From: Agrococcus jenensis
GTDB taxonomy: Bacteria; Actinomycetota; Actinomycetes; Actinomycetales; Microbacteriaceae
NCBI RefSeq assembly: GCF_003752465.1
Contig: NZ_RKHJ01000001.1
Location: 2,170,001-2,234,000, forward strand
DNA length: 64,000 nt
Direction: 5' to 3'
In this document: positions 36,625-44,907 of the stretch, one piece after another
How the letters are laid out: each line of letters opens with the position of its first letter
Numbering within the stretch: the first letter of the stretch is position 1
Notes under the pieces: generated by a model
Databases searched by the model: none
Seen by the model: only the letters and a program-made list of their open reading frames with translations
Told to the model about the DNA's origin: nothing
Made by a program: the position numbers and the translations under genes

Positions 36625-37847
36625 CCACCACGGCACTGAACCGCCCCGCAGCCGACGAGGTCGTCGACGGCACCGAGATGCTGAGCCCCGAGCACCAGGA
36701 GCTCGCCCGCACCGTCCGCCGCTTCGCCGACGAGGTCGTCGCGCCCGCGAGCTACGAGTACGACACCGCGCGCCGCCTGCCGATGGAGATCATCGCGCAG
36801 ATGGGCAAGATGGGCCTGTTCGGCCTGCCGATCCCGGTCGAGTACGGCGGGCAGGGCAAGGACTACATGTCGCTGTGCGTCGCCGTCGAGCAGCTCGGCC
36901 GCGTCGACCAGTCGATCGCGGTCACGCTCGAGGCGGGCCTCGGGCTCGGAGCGATGCCGATCTACCGCTTCGGCACCGAGGAGCAGAAGCGCACCTACCT
37001 GCCGGCGCTCGCGCGCGGCGAGGCGCTCGCCGCCTTCGGCCTCACCGAGGCGCAGGCCGGCAGCGACGCCGGCGCGACGCAGACGACCGCCGTGCTCGAG
37101 GACGGCTGGTGGCGCATCGACGGCACGAAGCAGTACATCACCAACTCCGGCACCCCGATCACCTCCGTGGTGACGGTCACGTGCGTCACCGGCCGCAAGG
37201 TGGGCAAGGACGGCCAGGAGAAGCCCGAGCTGTCGACGATCATCGTGCCGACGCCGATCGACGGCTTCACCGCGCTGCCGGCCTACGACAAGATCGGCTG
37301 GAACACCTCCGACACGCACCCGCTCGTCTTCGACAACGTGCGCGTGCCCGAGGGCAACCTGCTCGGCGCGCGGGGCAAGGGCTTCTCGAACTTCTTGTCG
37401 GTGCTCGACGAGGGCCGCGTCGCGTTCGCGGCGCTGTGCGTCGGCGCCGCGCAGGGCTGCCTCGAGCAGGCGATCGAGCGGGCGAAGACGCGCGTCGTCT
37501 TCGGCCGGCCGATCGGCGACAACCAGCACATCGCGTTCACGATCGCGCGGATGCGCTCGCGCGTCCACGCGGCGCGTGCGGTCATGCACGACGCGGCTCG
37601 CCGCATCGACCAGGGCCTGCCCTTCACCGAGCAGGCGTCGCTCGCCAAGCTCATCGGCTCCGAGGCGGCGGTCGCGAACGCGAACGACGCGACGCAGATC
37701 TGGGGCGGCGCGGGCTTCATGAACGAGAACGTGGTGGCCAGGCACCTGCGCGACTGCCGCATCCTCACCCTCGGCGAGGGCTCGACCGAGGTGCAGCTCG
37801 CGATCATCGCCCGCTCGCTCGGCTTCGAGAAGTCGTTCGGCGCCTGA
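36621..37847 (+). CDS. Acyl-CoA dehydrogenase (isovaleryl-CoA dehydrogenase role)
   Basis: 408 aa from ATG 36621 (overlap with citE stop; GGAG 7 bp upstream). FAD enzyme that makes 3-methylcrotonyl-CoA from isovaleryl-CoA if it follows the operon logic (Mtb FadE19 equivalent). Motifs: FGLTEAQAGSDAGATQTTA, ITNSGTPITSVVTV, FGRPIGDNQHIAFTIARM, WGGAGFMNENVVARHLRD and the C-terminal ILTLGEGSTEVQLAIIARSLG with the catalytic glutamate (GEGSTE; E-in-TE region shared with short-branched enzymes). Last gene of the operon, followed by a palindrome. Confidence 0.92.
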   Translation: MTTTALNRPAADEVVDGTEMLSPEHQELARTVRRFADEVVAPASYEYDTARRLPMEIIAQMGKMGLFGLPIPVEYGGQGKDYMSLCVAVEQLGRVDQSIAVTLEAGLGLGAMPIYRFGTEEQKRTYLPALARGEALAAFGLTEAQAGSDAGATQTTAVLEDGWWRIDGTKQYITNSGTPITSVVTVTCVTGRKVGKDGQEKPELSTIIVPTPIDGFTALPAYDKIGWNTSDTHPLVFDNVRVPEGNLLGARGKGFSNFLSVLDEGRVAFAALCVGAAQGCLEQAIERAKTRVVFGRPIGDNQHIAFTIARMRSRVHAARAVMHDAARRIDQGLPFTEQASLAKLIGSEAAVANANDATQIWGGAGFMNENVVARHLRDCRILTLGEGSTEVQLAIIARSLGFEKSFGA

Positions 37848-37858
37848 CCCGCGTGCCC

Positions 37859-37908
37859 GTTGAGGGTTTGCGTCCGAGGTGAGGGCCACCCGGACGCAAA
37901 CCCTCAAC
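37859..37908. terminator. Perfect 18-bp inverted repeat at the end of the leucine operon
   Basis: GTTGAGGGTTTGCGTCCG (37859-37876) pairs exactly with 37891-37908 across a 14-nt loop, 12 bp after the acyl-CoA dehydrogenase stop. No T tract. Probable terminator or palindromic repeat; arm ends GTTGAG/CTCAAC recur inverted at 10471-10535. Confidence 0.7.
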
Positions 37909-37984
37909 GCGCGGGCGAGCGCGCCGCCCGGCCGCCGCGCCGTTGATAGCCTGCGCGCGCCGAGCGGACAGCGGGGGAGACGGC

Positions 37985-39406
37985 GTGGGGCGAGAGCGCA
38001 TGGACGGGGACGACGAGCGAGGCGACGGCTACCGCAACGAGCGGCATCGCGCTCGTGGAGGTCGCGGCCCGCTCGACTCGCCGGACTGGCACGGCGACGA
38101 CGACGACGAGCCGATCCACGCCTGGGGCGGCGAGCGTCGCTCGCGGAGCGTCGCCGCGCGCGATGAGGCCGCGACCGGTCACGGCATCCTGCGCGCCGAT
38201 GCCGACGCCCACGCCGGAACCGGCGGTCATGGCCACGGACACGGACACGGACACGGCCACGGCGGCGGCACGGTGCAGCCCGTCAGCCGCCGATCGCGGA
38301 TGGTGCTCTGGCTGATCCTCGCACCGCTGCTGCTCGCGACGCTTGGCGGCCTGGTCGCTCTGTGGCCGCAAGCCGACGCGATGCCCGAGCGGATGTCGTA
38401 CCTGGGCGAGGGTGCGAGCGTGCTGCAGGCGACCGCGATCGGCGCCGCGAACCCCGACACCTCGCTGGTCGCGGCGCAGCTGGACGACGGGTCGCTCGTC
38501 GAGGTCGTGATGTCGCCCGAGGCGGTCGCCGAGGTGGGACCCGGCGACCGGATGCGCGTCTTCGACATCCCGGAGGCCGAGGGATTCGGCACCTCCTACG
38601 TGTTCGTCGACTTCGCCCGCGAGGTGCCGCTGCTGCTGCTCGCCGCCGCGTTCGTGCTCGTCGTCGTGCTCGTCGCCCGGTGGCGCGGCCTCGCGGCGAT
38701 CGTCGGGCTCGCCGGCGCCTTCGCGACCATCTGGGGCTTCGCGCTGCCCGCGCTGCTCTCCGGACGGCCGGCGCTGCCGGTCGCGCTCGTCACCGCGTCG
38801 ATCGTGATGTTCATCGTGCTCTACGTGGCGCACGGCTTCACGACGCGCACGACGACGGCGCTGCTCGGCACGATGTTCGGCCTCGCGCTCACCGCGACGC
38901 TGGCCTGGATCGCGACCGGCTCGTCGCGCATCCTCGGCACGAGCACCGAGGAGTCGCGGCTGCTCTTCACCCAGACCACGGTCGACCTCTCCGACGTGTT
39001 CGTCTGCGGGTTGATCCTGGCGGGCATGGGCGTGCTCAACGACGTCACGATCACGCAGGCGTCGGCCGTCTGGGAGCTGCGCGCCGTCGCGCCAGGCGCG
39101 ACCCGGCGGGAGCTCTTCTCGCGCGCGATGCGCATCGGCCGCGACCACATCGCGTCGACCGTCTACACGATCGCCTTCGCCTACGTCGGTGCCGCCCTGC
39201 CGCTGCTGCTCGTGCTGTCGCTGACGGATGCGCCGCTCGACCTGCAGCTCACCACAGGCGAGGTGGTGGAGGAGATCGTGCGCACGCTGGTCGGATCGAT
39301 CGGCCTGGTGCTGGCGATCCCCGCGACGACGGCCATCGCGGCGCTCGTCGTGCCGGGTGCCGCCGACGACGCAGCGGTTCGGCCCGCTTCGAGCGGCGGC
39401 CGCTAG
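37985..39406 (+). CDS. YibE/F family membrane protein with His-rich N-terminus
   Basis: 473 aa from GTG 37985 (GGGGGAG upstream); an in-frame TTG at 37943 is weaker. Charged cytoplasmic N-terminus with a GHGHGHGHGHGHG run near residue 80, then about eight membrane helices. YibE/F motifs: VPLLLLAAAFVLVVVLVARWRG, LVTASIVMFIVLYVAHGF, SDVFVCGLILAGMGVLNDV, IASTVYTIAFAYVGAALPLLL. YibE/F proteins are poorly understood, proposed as permeases; the His run suggests metal binding but could be a low-complexity tract. The stop overlaps that of trkA (CTAG at 39403-39406). Confidence 0.87.
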   Translation: MGRERMDGDDERGDGYRNERHRARGGRGPLDSPDWHGDDDDEPIHAWGGERRSRSVAARDEAATGHGILRADADAHAGTGGHGHGHGHGHGHGGGTVQPVSRRSRMVLWLILAPLLLATLGGLVALWPQADAMPERMSYLGEGASVLQATAIGAANPDTSLVAAQLDDGSLVEVVMSPEAVAEVGPGDRMRVFDIPEAEGFGTSYVFVDFAREVPLLLLAAAFVLVVVLVARWRGLAAIVGLAGAFATIWGFALPALLSGRPALPVALVTASIVMFIVLYVAHGFTTRTTTALLGTMFGLALTATLAWIATGSSRILGTSTEESRLLFTQTTVDLSDVFVCGLILAGMGVLNDVTITQASAVWELRAVAPGATRRELFSRAMRIGRDHIASTVYTIAFAYVGAALPLLLVLSLTDAPLDLQLTTGEVVEEIVRTLVGSIGLVLAIPATTAIAALVVPGAADDAAVRPASSGGR

Positions 39407-40113
39407 GCCTTCGCGCGCAGCTTCGCCGCGGAGGCCGCGAACGCCTCGACCTTCGGCGTCGGGCCGTGCACGAGCAGGATGTCGTCGCGCTCGAAACGGA
39501 TCTCGACCGTCGAGAGGATCCAGGAGCCCTCGCGCTTCACGGCGCCGATGCCGACGCCGTGCTTGGCCTGCAGTCCCAGCTCGCGCAGCGGCACGCCCAG
39601 CAACGGCAGGGGCGCCTCGAGCAGCACCGCGGCGTAGCCGGCCTCGACCTCGATGAAGTCCTCGAGCGCGCCCCGCACCATGTGCGCGACGCGCCGGCCC
39701 ATGTCGGCCTCCGGGCGCACCACGTGCTTCACGCCGAGCTGGTCGAGGATCAGCGCGTGCCGCTCGTCGAGCGCCTTCGCCCACACCTCACGGACGCCCA
39801 GGCGCAGCAGCTGGCTCGTCACCAGGATGTTGGCGGTCACGTCGGTGCCGATCGCCACGACGACGCGGTCGAAGTCGGCCACGCCCAGCTGCTCGAGCAG
39901 CTCCGGCTTGGTGGCGTCGCCCGTGACGGCGGCCGTGAGCCGACCGTTGAGCCCCTGGACGACCTCCTCGTCGGCGTCGATGCCGAGCACCTCGGTGCCG
40001 TGCGCCATGAGCTCGAGCGAGAGCGACGTGCCGAAGCGGCCGAGGCCGACGACGGCGACCGAGGAGGCCGATCCGATGGTGCTCGGATCGAACGGATTGC
40101 GGAGCCTAGCCAA
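39403..40113 (-). CDS. trkA: Potassium uptake regulator TrkA/KtrA (RCK domain)
   Basis: 236 aa. One RCK_N NAD(H)/ATP-binding domain (VAVVGLGRFGTSLSLELMA, near residues 18-36; DADEEVVQGL; GDATKPELLEQLG) and one RCK_C domain (about 150-230). Gates a Trk/Ktr potassium channel from the cytoplasmic face. Single-RCK form, so it works as KtrA-like octamer rather than E. coli TrkA. Overlaps the trkH stop by 8 bp, i.e. same transcript, downstream of trkH. Confidence 0.94.
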   Translation of the reverse strand: MARLRNPFDPSTIGSASSVAVVGLGRFGTSLSLELMAHGTEVLGIDADEEVVQGLNGRLTAAVTGDATKPELLEQLGVADFDRVVVAIGTDVTANILVTSQLLRLGVREVWAKALDERHALILDQLGVKHVVRPEADMGRRVAHMVRGALEDFIEVEAGYAAVLLEAPLPLLGVPLRELGLQAKHGVGIGAVKREGSWILSTVEIRFERDDILLVHGPTPKVEAFAASAAKLRAKA

Positions 40114-41470
40114 TGATGGGCCTTTCCTTCGGCAGCTCGAACGCGAGCCTGCGGGGTCGGAGGGCGAGCGTCGTGGCGACCGTGATGGGCCCGACGCGGC
40201 CGATGAACATGAGCACGATGAGGATCAGCTGGCTCGGCGTGCCGATGGATGCCGTGATGCCGGTCGAGAGGCCGACGGTGCCGAACGCCGAGATGACCTC
40301 GAAGAGCACGCGGTCGTGGTCGACGTCGGTGAGGTGCATGATCGCGAGGGTCGCGACGAAGCACAGGCCGACCGACAGCAGCGCGATGGTGATCGCCTCA
40401 CGGTGCACGGCGCGCGAGAGCCGCTTGCCGAAGAGCGTCACGGTGGGGTCGCCGCGGACCTCGGCGATGATGATCGCCGCCAGCACGCCGAAGGTGGTGA
40501 TCTTGATGCCGCCGGCGGTGCCGGCCGGTCCGGCGCCGATGAACATGAGCACATCCATCACGAGCAGCGTCTCCGGGTGGAACGTGCCGATGTCGAGCGC
40601 GTTGAAGCCCGAGGTGCGCGTCTGCACGGAGTGGAAGAACGCCTCGAGGATGCGCACGCCCGTCGGGTGTGCGCCGAGCGACGCAGGATTGGCCCACTCG
40701 AGCACCGCGATCGCGACGGTGCCCAGGGTGAGGAGGGCCACCGTGCCGACTAGCACGAGCCACGTGTGCATCGAGAACCGGCGGGGGTTCGGCGCGTGCT
40801 TGAGGACCTGCATGATGACGGGGAAGCCGAGGCCGCCGACGATGGTCGCGCCGGCGAGCGGCAGCAGGATCCAGGGATCGTCGACGAAGCCCATGAGGTT
40901 GTCGCTGAAGAGCGCGAAGCCGGCGTTGTTGTAGCTCGAGACCGCGTGGAACACGCCGAGCCACAGCGCGTGCAGGGGATCCTCGCCGCGGCCGAGCCAG
41001 AACCGCAGCCACAGGATGACGGCGACGGTGCCCTCGACGACGAGCGCGATGCGCAGGATGCTCACGATCAGCTTGCGCAGCCCGCCGATCCCGGTCGCGT
41101 GCGCCTCCTGCGCGGTCGTCAGCCGAGAGCCGAGGCTCAGGCGCTTGACGACGGCGATGCCGATGAGGCTCGCGAACACCATCACGCCGAGGCCGCCGAG
41201 CTGGATGAGCAGCAGGATGACGACCTGGCCGAAGGGCGTCCAGTACAGCGCCGTGTCGACGACCGTGAGGCCGGTCACGCACGCCGCGGAGACCGCGGTG
41301 AACAGCGCCTCGATCCAGCTGGCGCCGCCCGGGCCCTGCTTCGACATCGGCAGCATGAGCAGTGCCCAACCGGTGAGGTTGAGCACGACGAAGCCGGTGA
41401 AGATTCGACGAGCGGGATGCTGGCGTTGCCAGAAGTGGGTGAGCCCCCGTTGGGGACGCGTGGCGTGCAC
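40106..41470 (-). CDS. trkH: Potassium uptake membrane subunit TrkH/KtrB
   Basis: 454 aa from GTG 41470. Four-fold repeated membrane-pore protein: TAVSAACVTGLTVVDT (selectivity region of repeat 1), HAVSSYNNAGFAL (repeat 2), HSVQTRTSGFNALD (repeat 3) and SAFGTVGLSTGIT (repeat 4), each with the conserved glycine. Brings K+ (with Na+) in. A TATAGT on the minus strand (41479-41484) ends 9 bp before the GTG, so the mRNA is probably leaderless. Transcribed away from the tRNA gene. Confidence 0.95.
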   Translation of the reverse strand: MHATRPQRGLTHFWQRQHPARRIFTGFVVLNLTGWALLMLPMSKQGPGGASWIEALFTAVSAACVTGLTVVDTALYWTPFGQVVILLLIQLGGLGVMVFASLIGIAVVKRLSLGSRLTTAQEAHATGIGGLRKLIVSILRIALVVEGTVAVILWLRFWLGRGEDPLHALWLGVFHAVSSYNNAGFALFSDNLMGFVDDPWILLPLAGATIVGGLGFPVIMQVLKHAPNPRRFSMHTWLVLVGTVALLTLGTVAIAVLEWANPASLGAHPTGVRILEAFFHSVQTRTSGFNALDIGTFHPETLLVMDVLMFIGAGPAGTAGGIKITTFGVLAAIIIAEVRGDPTVTLFGKRLSRAVHREAITIALLSVGLCFVATLAIMHLTDVDHDRVLFEVISAFGTVGLSTGITASIGTPSQLILIVLMFIGRVGPITVATTLALRPRRLAFELPKERPIIG

Positions 41471-41551
41471 GAGCGACGACTATACGCCCGCCGATGTGAC
41501 TTCCCGTCCCAACGTGTTGTAGAGTTATCTGGTTGCTCCGAGAGCAGCAGA

Positions 41552-41627
41552 GGGTCTGTGGCGCAGCTGGTAGCGCACCTGCATGGCATGCAGGGGGTCG
41601 GGGGTTCGAGTCCCCCCAGATCCACCA
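41552..41627 (+). tRNA. tRNA-Ala (anticodon GGC)
   Basis: Cloverleaf: acceptor stem 41552-41558 with 41617-41623 (one G-U pair), D arm GCGC/GCGC, anticodon stem CCTGC/GCAGG with loop ATGGCAT giving GGC, T arm GGGGG-TTCGAGT-CCCCC, discriminator A and encoded CCA at 41625-41627. GGC reads GCC and GCU alanine codons. Followed directly by a strong terminator. Confidence 0.96.
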
Positions 41628-41653
41628 AAACCCCCCGCACAGCGGGGGGTTTT
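41627..41653 (+). terminator. Rho-independent terminator after tRNA-Ala
   Basis: AAAACCCCCCGC (41627-41638) pairs perfectly with GCGGGGGGTTTT (41642-41653) around a 3-nt loop, with the T run at the 3' end of the stem. Because it starts with A4 and ends in T4 it could also act on the opposite strand. Confidence 0.9.
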
Positions 41654-41905
41654 AGTGCATCTAGAGCGCGTCGGACCAGGTCGGTCGCCGCCTTTGGGCG
41701 CGGGTGCGGTCCTCGTCGCGGTGCCGATCATGCGGCTTGCGTGCGAGCGGAGCCGAACGGCGCGACTGGCACACAGGTGCCTCCGGAAATCGTTCACGGC
41801 CCGTAGCTGCTGCTGAGCGTCATTCGGCGCATCGTCACCGCCACCGTTGGCGACTCCGTGCCGCCCGCGAGTGGCCGCCATCGCCAAGTGCGATACTCGG
41901 CCCTG

Positions 41906-42589
41906 ATGAGAAGGCGGAACAACGCCGCAGCTCGCGAGCGCTGCGAGCACAACGGGGTGGCCGGCGCCGCGCCCTACAGAGCCTTCGCTCTTATCGCGAT
42001 CGCGGCAGCCATGACTGTCGTGAGCTTCGGAGCATCGGCCGTTGTGTCTGGCGAGGCGCAGTGGGCCTTCACCTTGGTCGCGATTGCGACATGCAGTCTT
42101 GTAGTCGCATCGGCCGGGATATCCGCGTTCGCGGTCGCCCAACATCGGCGCCTGGCGCGGTTGCGATCCAGTTTCCCGGAGGCGCTGGTGATACCCGCAT
42201 ACTCGAGCGACACGGTGCTCATCGGCGCTCAACGCCGCGGCGATCCTGTGCCACCCGGCTACGTTGCCGCCTTGCCGATCCTTGTGGTCTCGAGAGGCCG
42301 CCTGGATGTGTGGAGTGGCTGGTCGGCGACGCGCATCGCGATGTCTGTCACCGGCAGTCAGATCGAGGCGGTGACGATGGGGAGAACAACGCTCGGCAGC
42401 GGTTACGCGCCATGGACGATCGATGTGCGGCTCAAAGGTGGGTCCGGACCGTCGTTGGCGTTCGCGCCGATGAGCGAGGACTGGCTCTACGGGGCATACC
42501 TATCCGCAGCGGGGGTGGACGAATGTGCCCACGCGGTGCGATCGCGCTTTGGCGCGTCGGAGCGAAACGAGACGCCCCGGTTGGACTGA
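41906..42589 (+). CDS. Two-span membrane protein of unknown function
   Basis: 227 aa from ATG 41906; GATACT at 41892-41897 is a good -10 and places transcription start at or next to the ATG, so this is probably a leaderless mRNA and the longer frame from 41858 is unlikely. A charged N-terminus precedes two helices (about residues 25-48 and 53-76: IAIAAAMTVVSFGASAVV, FTLVAIATCSLVVASAGISA), then a soluble domain rich in beta strands (ALPILVVSRGRLDVWSGW, SGYAPWTIDVRLKG). No family recognised. It is the first gene past the tRNA and begins the accessory stretch. Confidence 0.65.
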   Translation: MRRRNNAAARERCEHNGVAGAAPYRAFALIAIAAAMTVVSFGASAVVSGEAQWAFTLVAIATCSLVVASAGISAFAVAQHRRLARLRSSFPEALVIPAYSSDTVLIGAQRRGDPVPPGYVAALPILVVSRGRLDVWSGWSATRIAMSVTGSQIEAVTMGRTTLGSGYAPWTIDVRLKGGSGPSLAFAPMSEDWLYGAYLSAAGVDECAHAVRSRFGASERNETPRLD

Positions 42590-42591
42590 TG

Positions 42592-42625
42592 CTCGAGAAG
42601 GCGCGCCGACCACCATGCAGCGGGG
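42592..42625 (-). repeat. Interspersed short repeat, copy A
   Basis: Plus-strand core CTCGAGAAGGCGCGC, then CGACCACCATGCAGC. It is one of three related copies (others at 43188-43222 and 43820-43857) sharing the pattern CTCRASRAG-SCGYGC-RAACCACCAYT. It begins 3 bp after the stop of the previous gene. Confidence 0.55.
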
Positions 42626-42850
42626 AGCCTAGGAAAGCGGCCCGAGCTTCAGATGTTCCAGGAGAGACCCGGCTAGAGATGCGCCCGCACGGTCGCGCGC
42701 ACGGCGTCGTCGACGTGCACCGGCCTCTTGCCGGGCTCCTCGATTTCGAGGGAGGCGATCTCTGCGAGGAGCGTCTCATCACCGGGTCGAACAGTCGCGC
42801 GTACTCGGCTATCAGTGGCGGCAGTGGGGACGGGGCGTTAGCGAGCGGAG

Positions 42851-43083
42851 TCAGCGACGCCGGTGTCGCACGAGAAGGATTGCACCGTAGATCGCGACCC
42901 CCACGCCTGTGACGATGGCGGGCCAGGCGGTCATCGCTACGGTGCCGCGGCTGGAGCTGATCACGTTGTCCGCACCCAAGGCCTCGAGCATCCACCAGCC
43001 GCCCGCCGCAAGCACGGTCCCCCAGCAAGCAAGAAGACGGCCGCCCGCAGCGGATTCTGCCGAGGCTTCGAAGACCGCATCAT
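42851..43083 (-). pseudogene. Frameshifted two-span small membrane protein
   Basis: From ATG 43083 the frame reads MMRSSKPRQNPLRAAVFLL and then runs out of frame at a C5 homopolymer (43019-43023). The adjacent frame continues naturally as TVLAAGGWWMLEALGADN, ISSSRGTVAMTAWPAIVTG, VGVAIYGAILLVRHRRR and stops at 42851. One additional C would join them into a 77-aa protein with two membrane helices and a basic tail. So this is either a real frameshift mutation, a slippage site or a base-calling error. If read only from GTG 43015 a 54-aa product is possible. Confidence 0.6.
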
Positions 43084-43187
43084 TGCTCTTATCGTTCGCA
43101 CGGCATCGACAGGAGTGTTACGGATCAGGCTCGCGGATTGCGAGGCGTGGGTGAACTTAATGGACCCGAAGGGGCGCCCAAGTAGCT

Positions 43188-43222
43188 CGACGCTCGACGA
43201 GCCGCGCAAACCACCACTCGCT
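43188..43222 (-). repeat. Interspersed short repeat, copy B
   Basis: Plus-strand core CTCGACGAGCCGCGC, then AAACCACCACTCGCTC. It abuts the stop codon (43222-43224) of the hypothetical gene read on the minus strand. Related to copies A and C. Confidence 0.55.
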
Positions 43223-43755
43223 CAGGCGCGCTTGGTCCAGTCCGCCAGGAGGGTCCGAATTGTCACCTCGTACTGGCTGCGGTCGAAGACGACGGTGCGA
43301 GGTGGCGGGTTCGGGAACAACCCACCGATCGCCCCGTCCTCGCGCGCAATGTCGCGCCATTCGGCGGTGTTGGTCGTGAACGCGACGTCCGCGGTGATCG
43401 CTCCGCACCCGAGGCCGCCGCACTGAGCGCAGAAGAGGAGCGCAACTCGACCCTCGTCGAACGCTACCTCTCGGTGCCGTCGCGTCCGCTCGCCGAGCAG
43501 TGCCCGCAAGCTCGCCTCAATCATCTTGACGTCGCGGTCGGTCTCGTTCAACCAAGTCGTCTCGAACCGGGGGTCGTCGTCATCCGCGAACCAGTCACCG
43601 ATCGCTTCGCCGTCGACGGTCCAATCGAGGTACCGGCTCGCGGGAACATCGACCGGCGTCCAACGGCGCAGCAATCCCGTCGGGCGGTACTCCCTTCGCG
43701 GCGAGCGCGCCCACTGCACGCCCAGCGTCTGCGTTGTCTGGGGGATCGCCCGCAT
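43222..43755 (-). CDS. Hypothetical protein with a CxxCGxxGCG motif
   Basis: 177 aa. Begins MRAIPQTTQTLGVQWARS; a central acidic helix region (DWFADDDDPRFETTWLNETD) precedes VALLFCAQCGGLGCGAITAD, a cysteine cluster that I remember from actinobacterial hypothetical proteins with a C-x-x-C-G-x-x-G-C-G pattern and likely binding a metal. C-terminal ILVADWTKRA-like end. No function known. Bounded by two repeat copies, one touching its stop codon; codon use looks less GC-biased than core genes. Confidence 0.65.
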   Translation of the reverse strand: MRAIPQTTQTLGVQWARSPRREYRPTGLLRRWTPVDVPASRYLDWTVDGEAIGDWFADDDDPRFETTWLNETDRDVKMIEASLRALLGERTRRHREVAFDEGRVALLFCAQCGGLGCGAITADVAFTTNTAEWRDIAREDGAIGGLFPNPPPRTVVFDRSQYEVTIRTLLADWTKRA

Positions 43756-43819
43756 GGCTCGACACTAGATGGACGGGCTGCCGTTGCGCGCCTCGAGGCA
43801 CTACGACGGGACGCCGTTC

Positions 43820-43857
43820 CTCAAGAAGGCGTGCGAACCACCATTGCTCGAGCGCGC
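43820..43857 (-). repeat. Interspersed short repeat, copy C
   Basis: Plus-strand core CTCAAGAAGGCGTGC, then GAACCACCATTGCTCGAGC. It lies between the divergent genes at 43755 and 43874, about 630 bp from copy B, which is itself about 600 bp from copy A. Confidence 0.55.
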
Positions 43858-43873
43858 GTGTAACACTGTGCGC

Positions 43874-44101
43874 GTGGACAGCGGGTCGGGCTCGCGGAAA
43901 TCCGGCCCTCTGGCATGGCTCTTGATCGCCGGCTGGGCGTGTATCGCCATCGCGACCTTCGGCACACCGGGTGCTACGTGGCGGTACGTCGTGACTGCGC
44001 TGGCGCTGCTCCTCATGCTGATCGGTGCGGTGATGTGGTGGTTGGCGGATCGCCGCAAGCGTCGTTCGCGCGACGATGAAGCTCCCATCGGGGGTGGCTG
44101 A
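43874..44101 (+). CDS. Small two-span membrane protein
   Basis: 75 aa from GTG 43874. TAACAC at 43861-43866 ends 7 bp before the GTG, so a leaderless transcript is likely and the longer frame through the repeat is not favoured. Sequence: polar N-terminus, helix WLLIAGWACIAIATFG (about 15-30), helix VVTALALLLMLIGAVMWW (about 38-55), basic tail DRRKRRSRDD. Resembles generic small actinobacterial membrane proteins; function unknown. Confidence 0.6.
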   Translation: MDSGSGSRKSGPLAWLLIAGWACIAIATFGTPGATWRYVVTALALLLMLIGAVMWWLADRRKRRSRDDEAPIGGG

Positions 44102-44447
44102 GCTATATGACCCGATGCTGTCTCGTACAGCCCCCACCGGCTTCACCGGGAGCGGCGTGCAAGACGGGCGCTGCTTGCTGAACGGTGCCACGGCCTGGAT
44201 CGCCTCGAATCGGGGGAGCGGCTCGCGTGCGAGCGCAGCCTCGGCTCGGAGCGATCGGATCGGCTCCGCATTGGAGCGGGAGTGCATCTCGCTTGAGCAC
44301 GCCGTCGGAGAGCGCCGGGCGCTCCGCTCGGTACGCACCGACGGACGGCTGTCGATGTAGAGGAATGATCGCCTTTCATGCGACACTCCACACGGAGCGA
44401 CGAGCATCAGCGCGGCCGCCCGAGCCCGCCTGCACGAAAGGCCGCCC
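44102..44447. other. Intergenic region without a recognisable gene
   Basis: 346 bp. Open frames here (plus strand to 44360, minus strand 44391-44143) are Ser/Arg-rich and look like chance frames. There are no clear inverted repeats. The end holds the ribosome binding site GAAAGG of the lipoprotein gene. It may hold decayed sequence of the accessory region. Confidence 0.5.
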
Positions 44448-44903
44448 ATGCGCCGCATCCTCGCCTCGCTCACGGTCGCCGCCGCGATGGCGGCGGCGCT
44501 CACCGGATGCGTCATCGCTCCTCCTGGACTCGACTCGGGATGGGTGAGCTACGACGGCTCGTACGGACCTGCCGACGACCCGGCCTACGACGAGTTCGAT
44601 GCCGAGGCCGAGGAGCAGTGGCAGGAGGAGAACCGCGAGTGGCAGCTCGACTTCGCCGAGGAGGTGGCGGAGGAGCTGCGCGCCGCCGGCTCGCAGCTGC
44701 CGCCTGCCGAGGGCGAGTCGCTCGAGCAGTTCCGGCACCTCGTCGTCGGCGTCGGCTACGAGTGGTGCGACCGGCTGTACGTCGACGAGAGCCTCGAGGG
44801 CGATGCGGTCGAGCACGGGGAGATGGCGGATCGGTACGGCTGGTCGCCCGAGGAGTACCGCATCCTCGCCGAGGAGGCAGAGCTGGCGCTCTGCGCGTAC
44901 TGA
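44448..44903 (+). CDS. Putative lipoprotein of unknown function
   Basis: 151 aa. Signal peptide MRRILASLTVAAAMAAALTGC with lipobox ALTGC, so the mature protein starts at Cys21 and is tethered outside the membrane. The mature part is very acidic (DEFDAEAEEQWQEENREWQL) with two later cysteines (EWCDRLYV, LALCAY) that could pair. No family recognised. Ribosome binding site GAAAGG upstream. Close spacing (4 bp) to the next gene suggests co-transcription. Confidence 0.75.
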   Translation: MRRILASLTVAAAMAAALTGCVIAPPGLDSGWVSYDGSYGPADDPAYDEFDAEAEEQWQEENREWQLDFAEEVAEELRAAGSQLPPAEGESLEQFRHLVVGVGYEWCDRLYVDESLEGDAVEHGEMADRYGWSPEEYRILAEEAELALCAY

Positions 44904-44907
44904 CGCC

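Noticed and set aside
42592..43857. Integron attC array
   Set aside because: The repeats lack the inverted core-site pairs (RYYYAAC/GTTRRRY) and no integrase gene is present in the window.
44102..44447. Gene on either strand in the 346-bp gap
   Set aside because: Frames there lack codon bias, motifs and ribosome binding sites.
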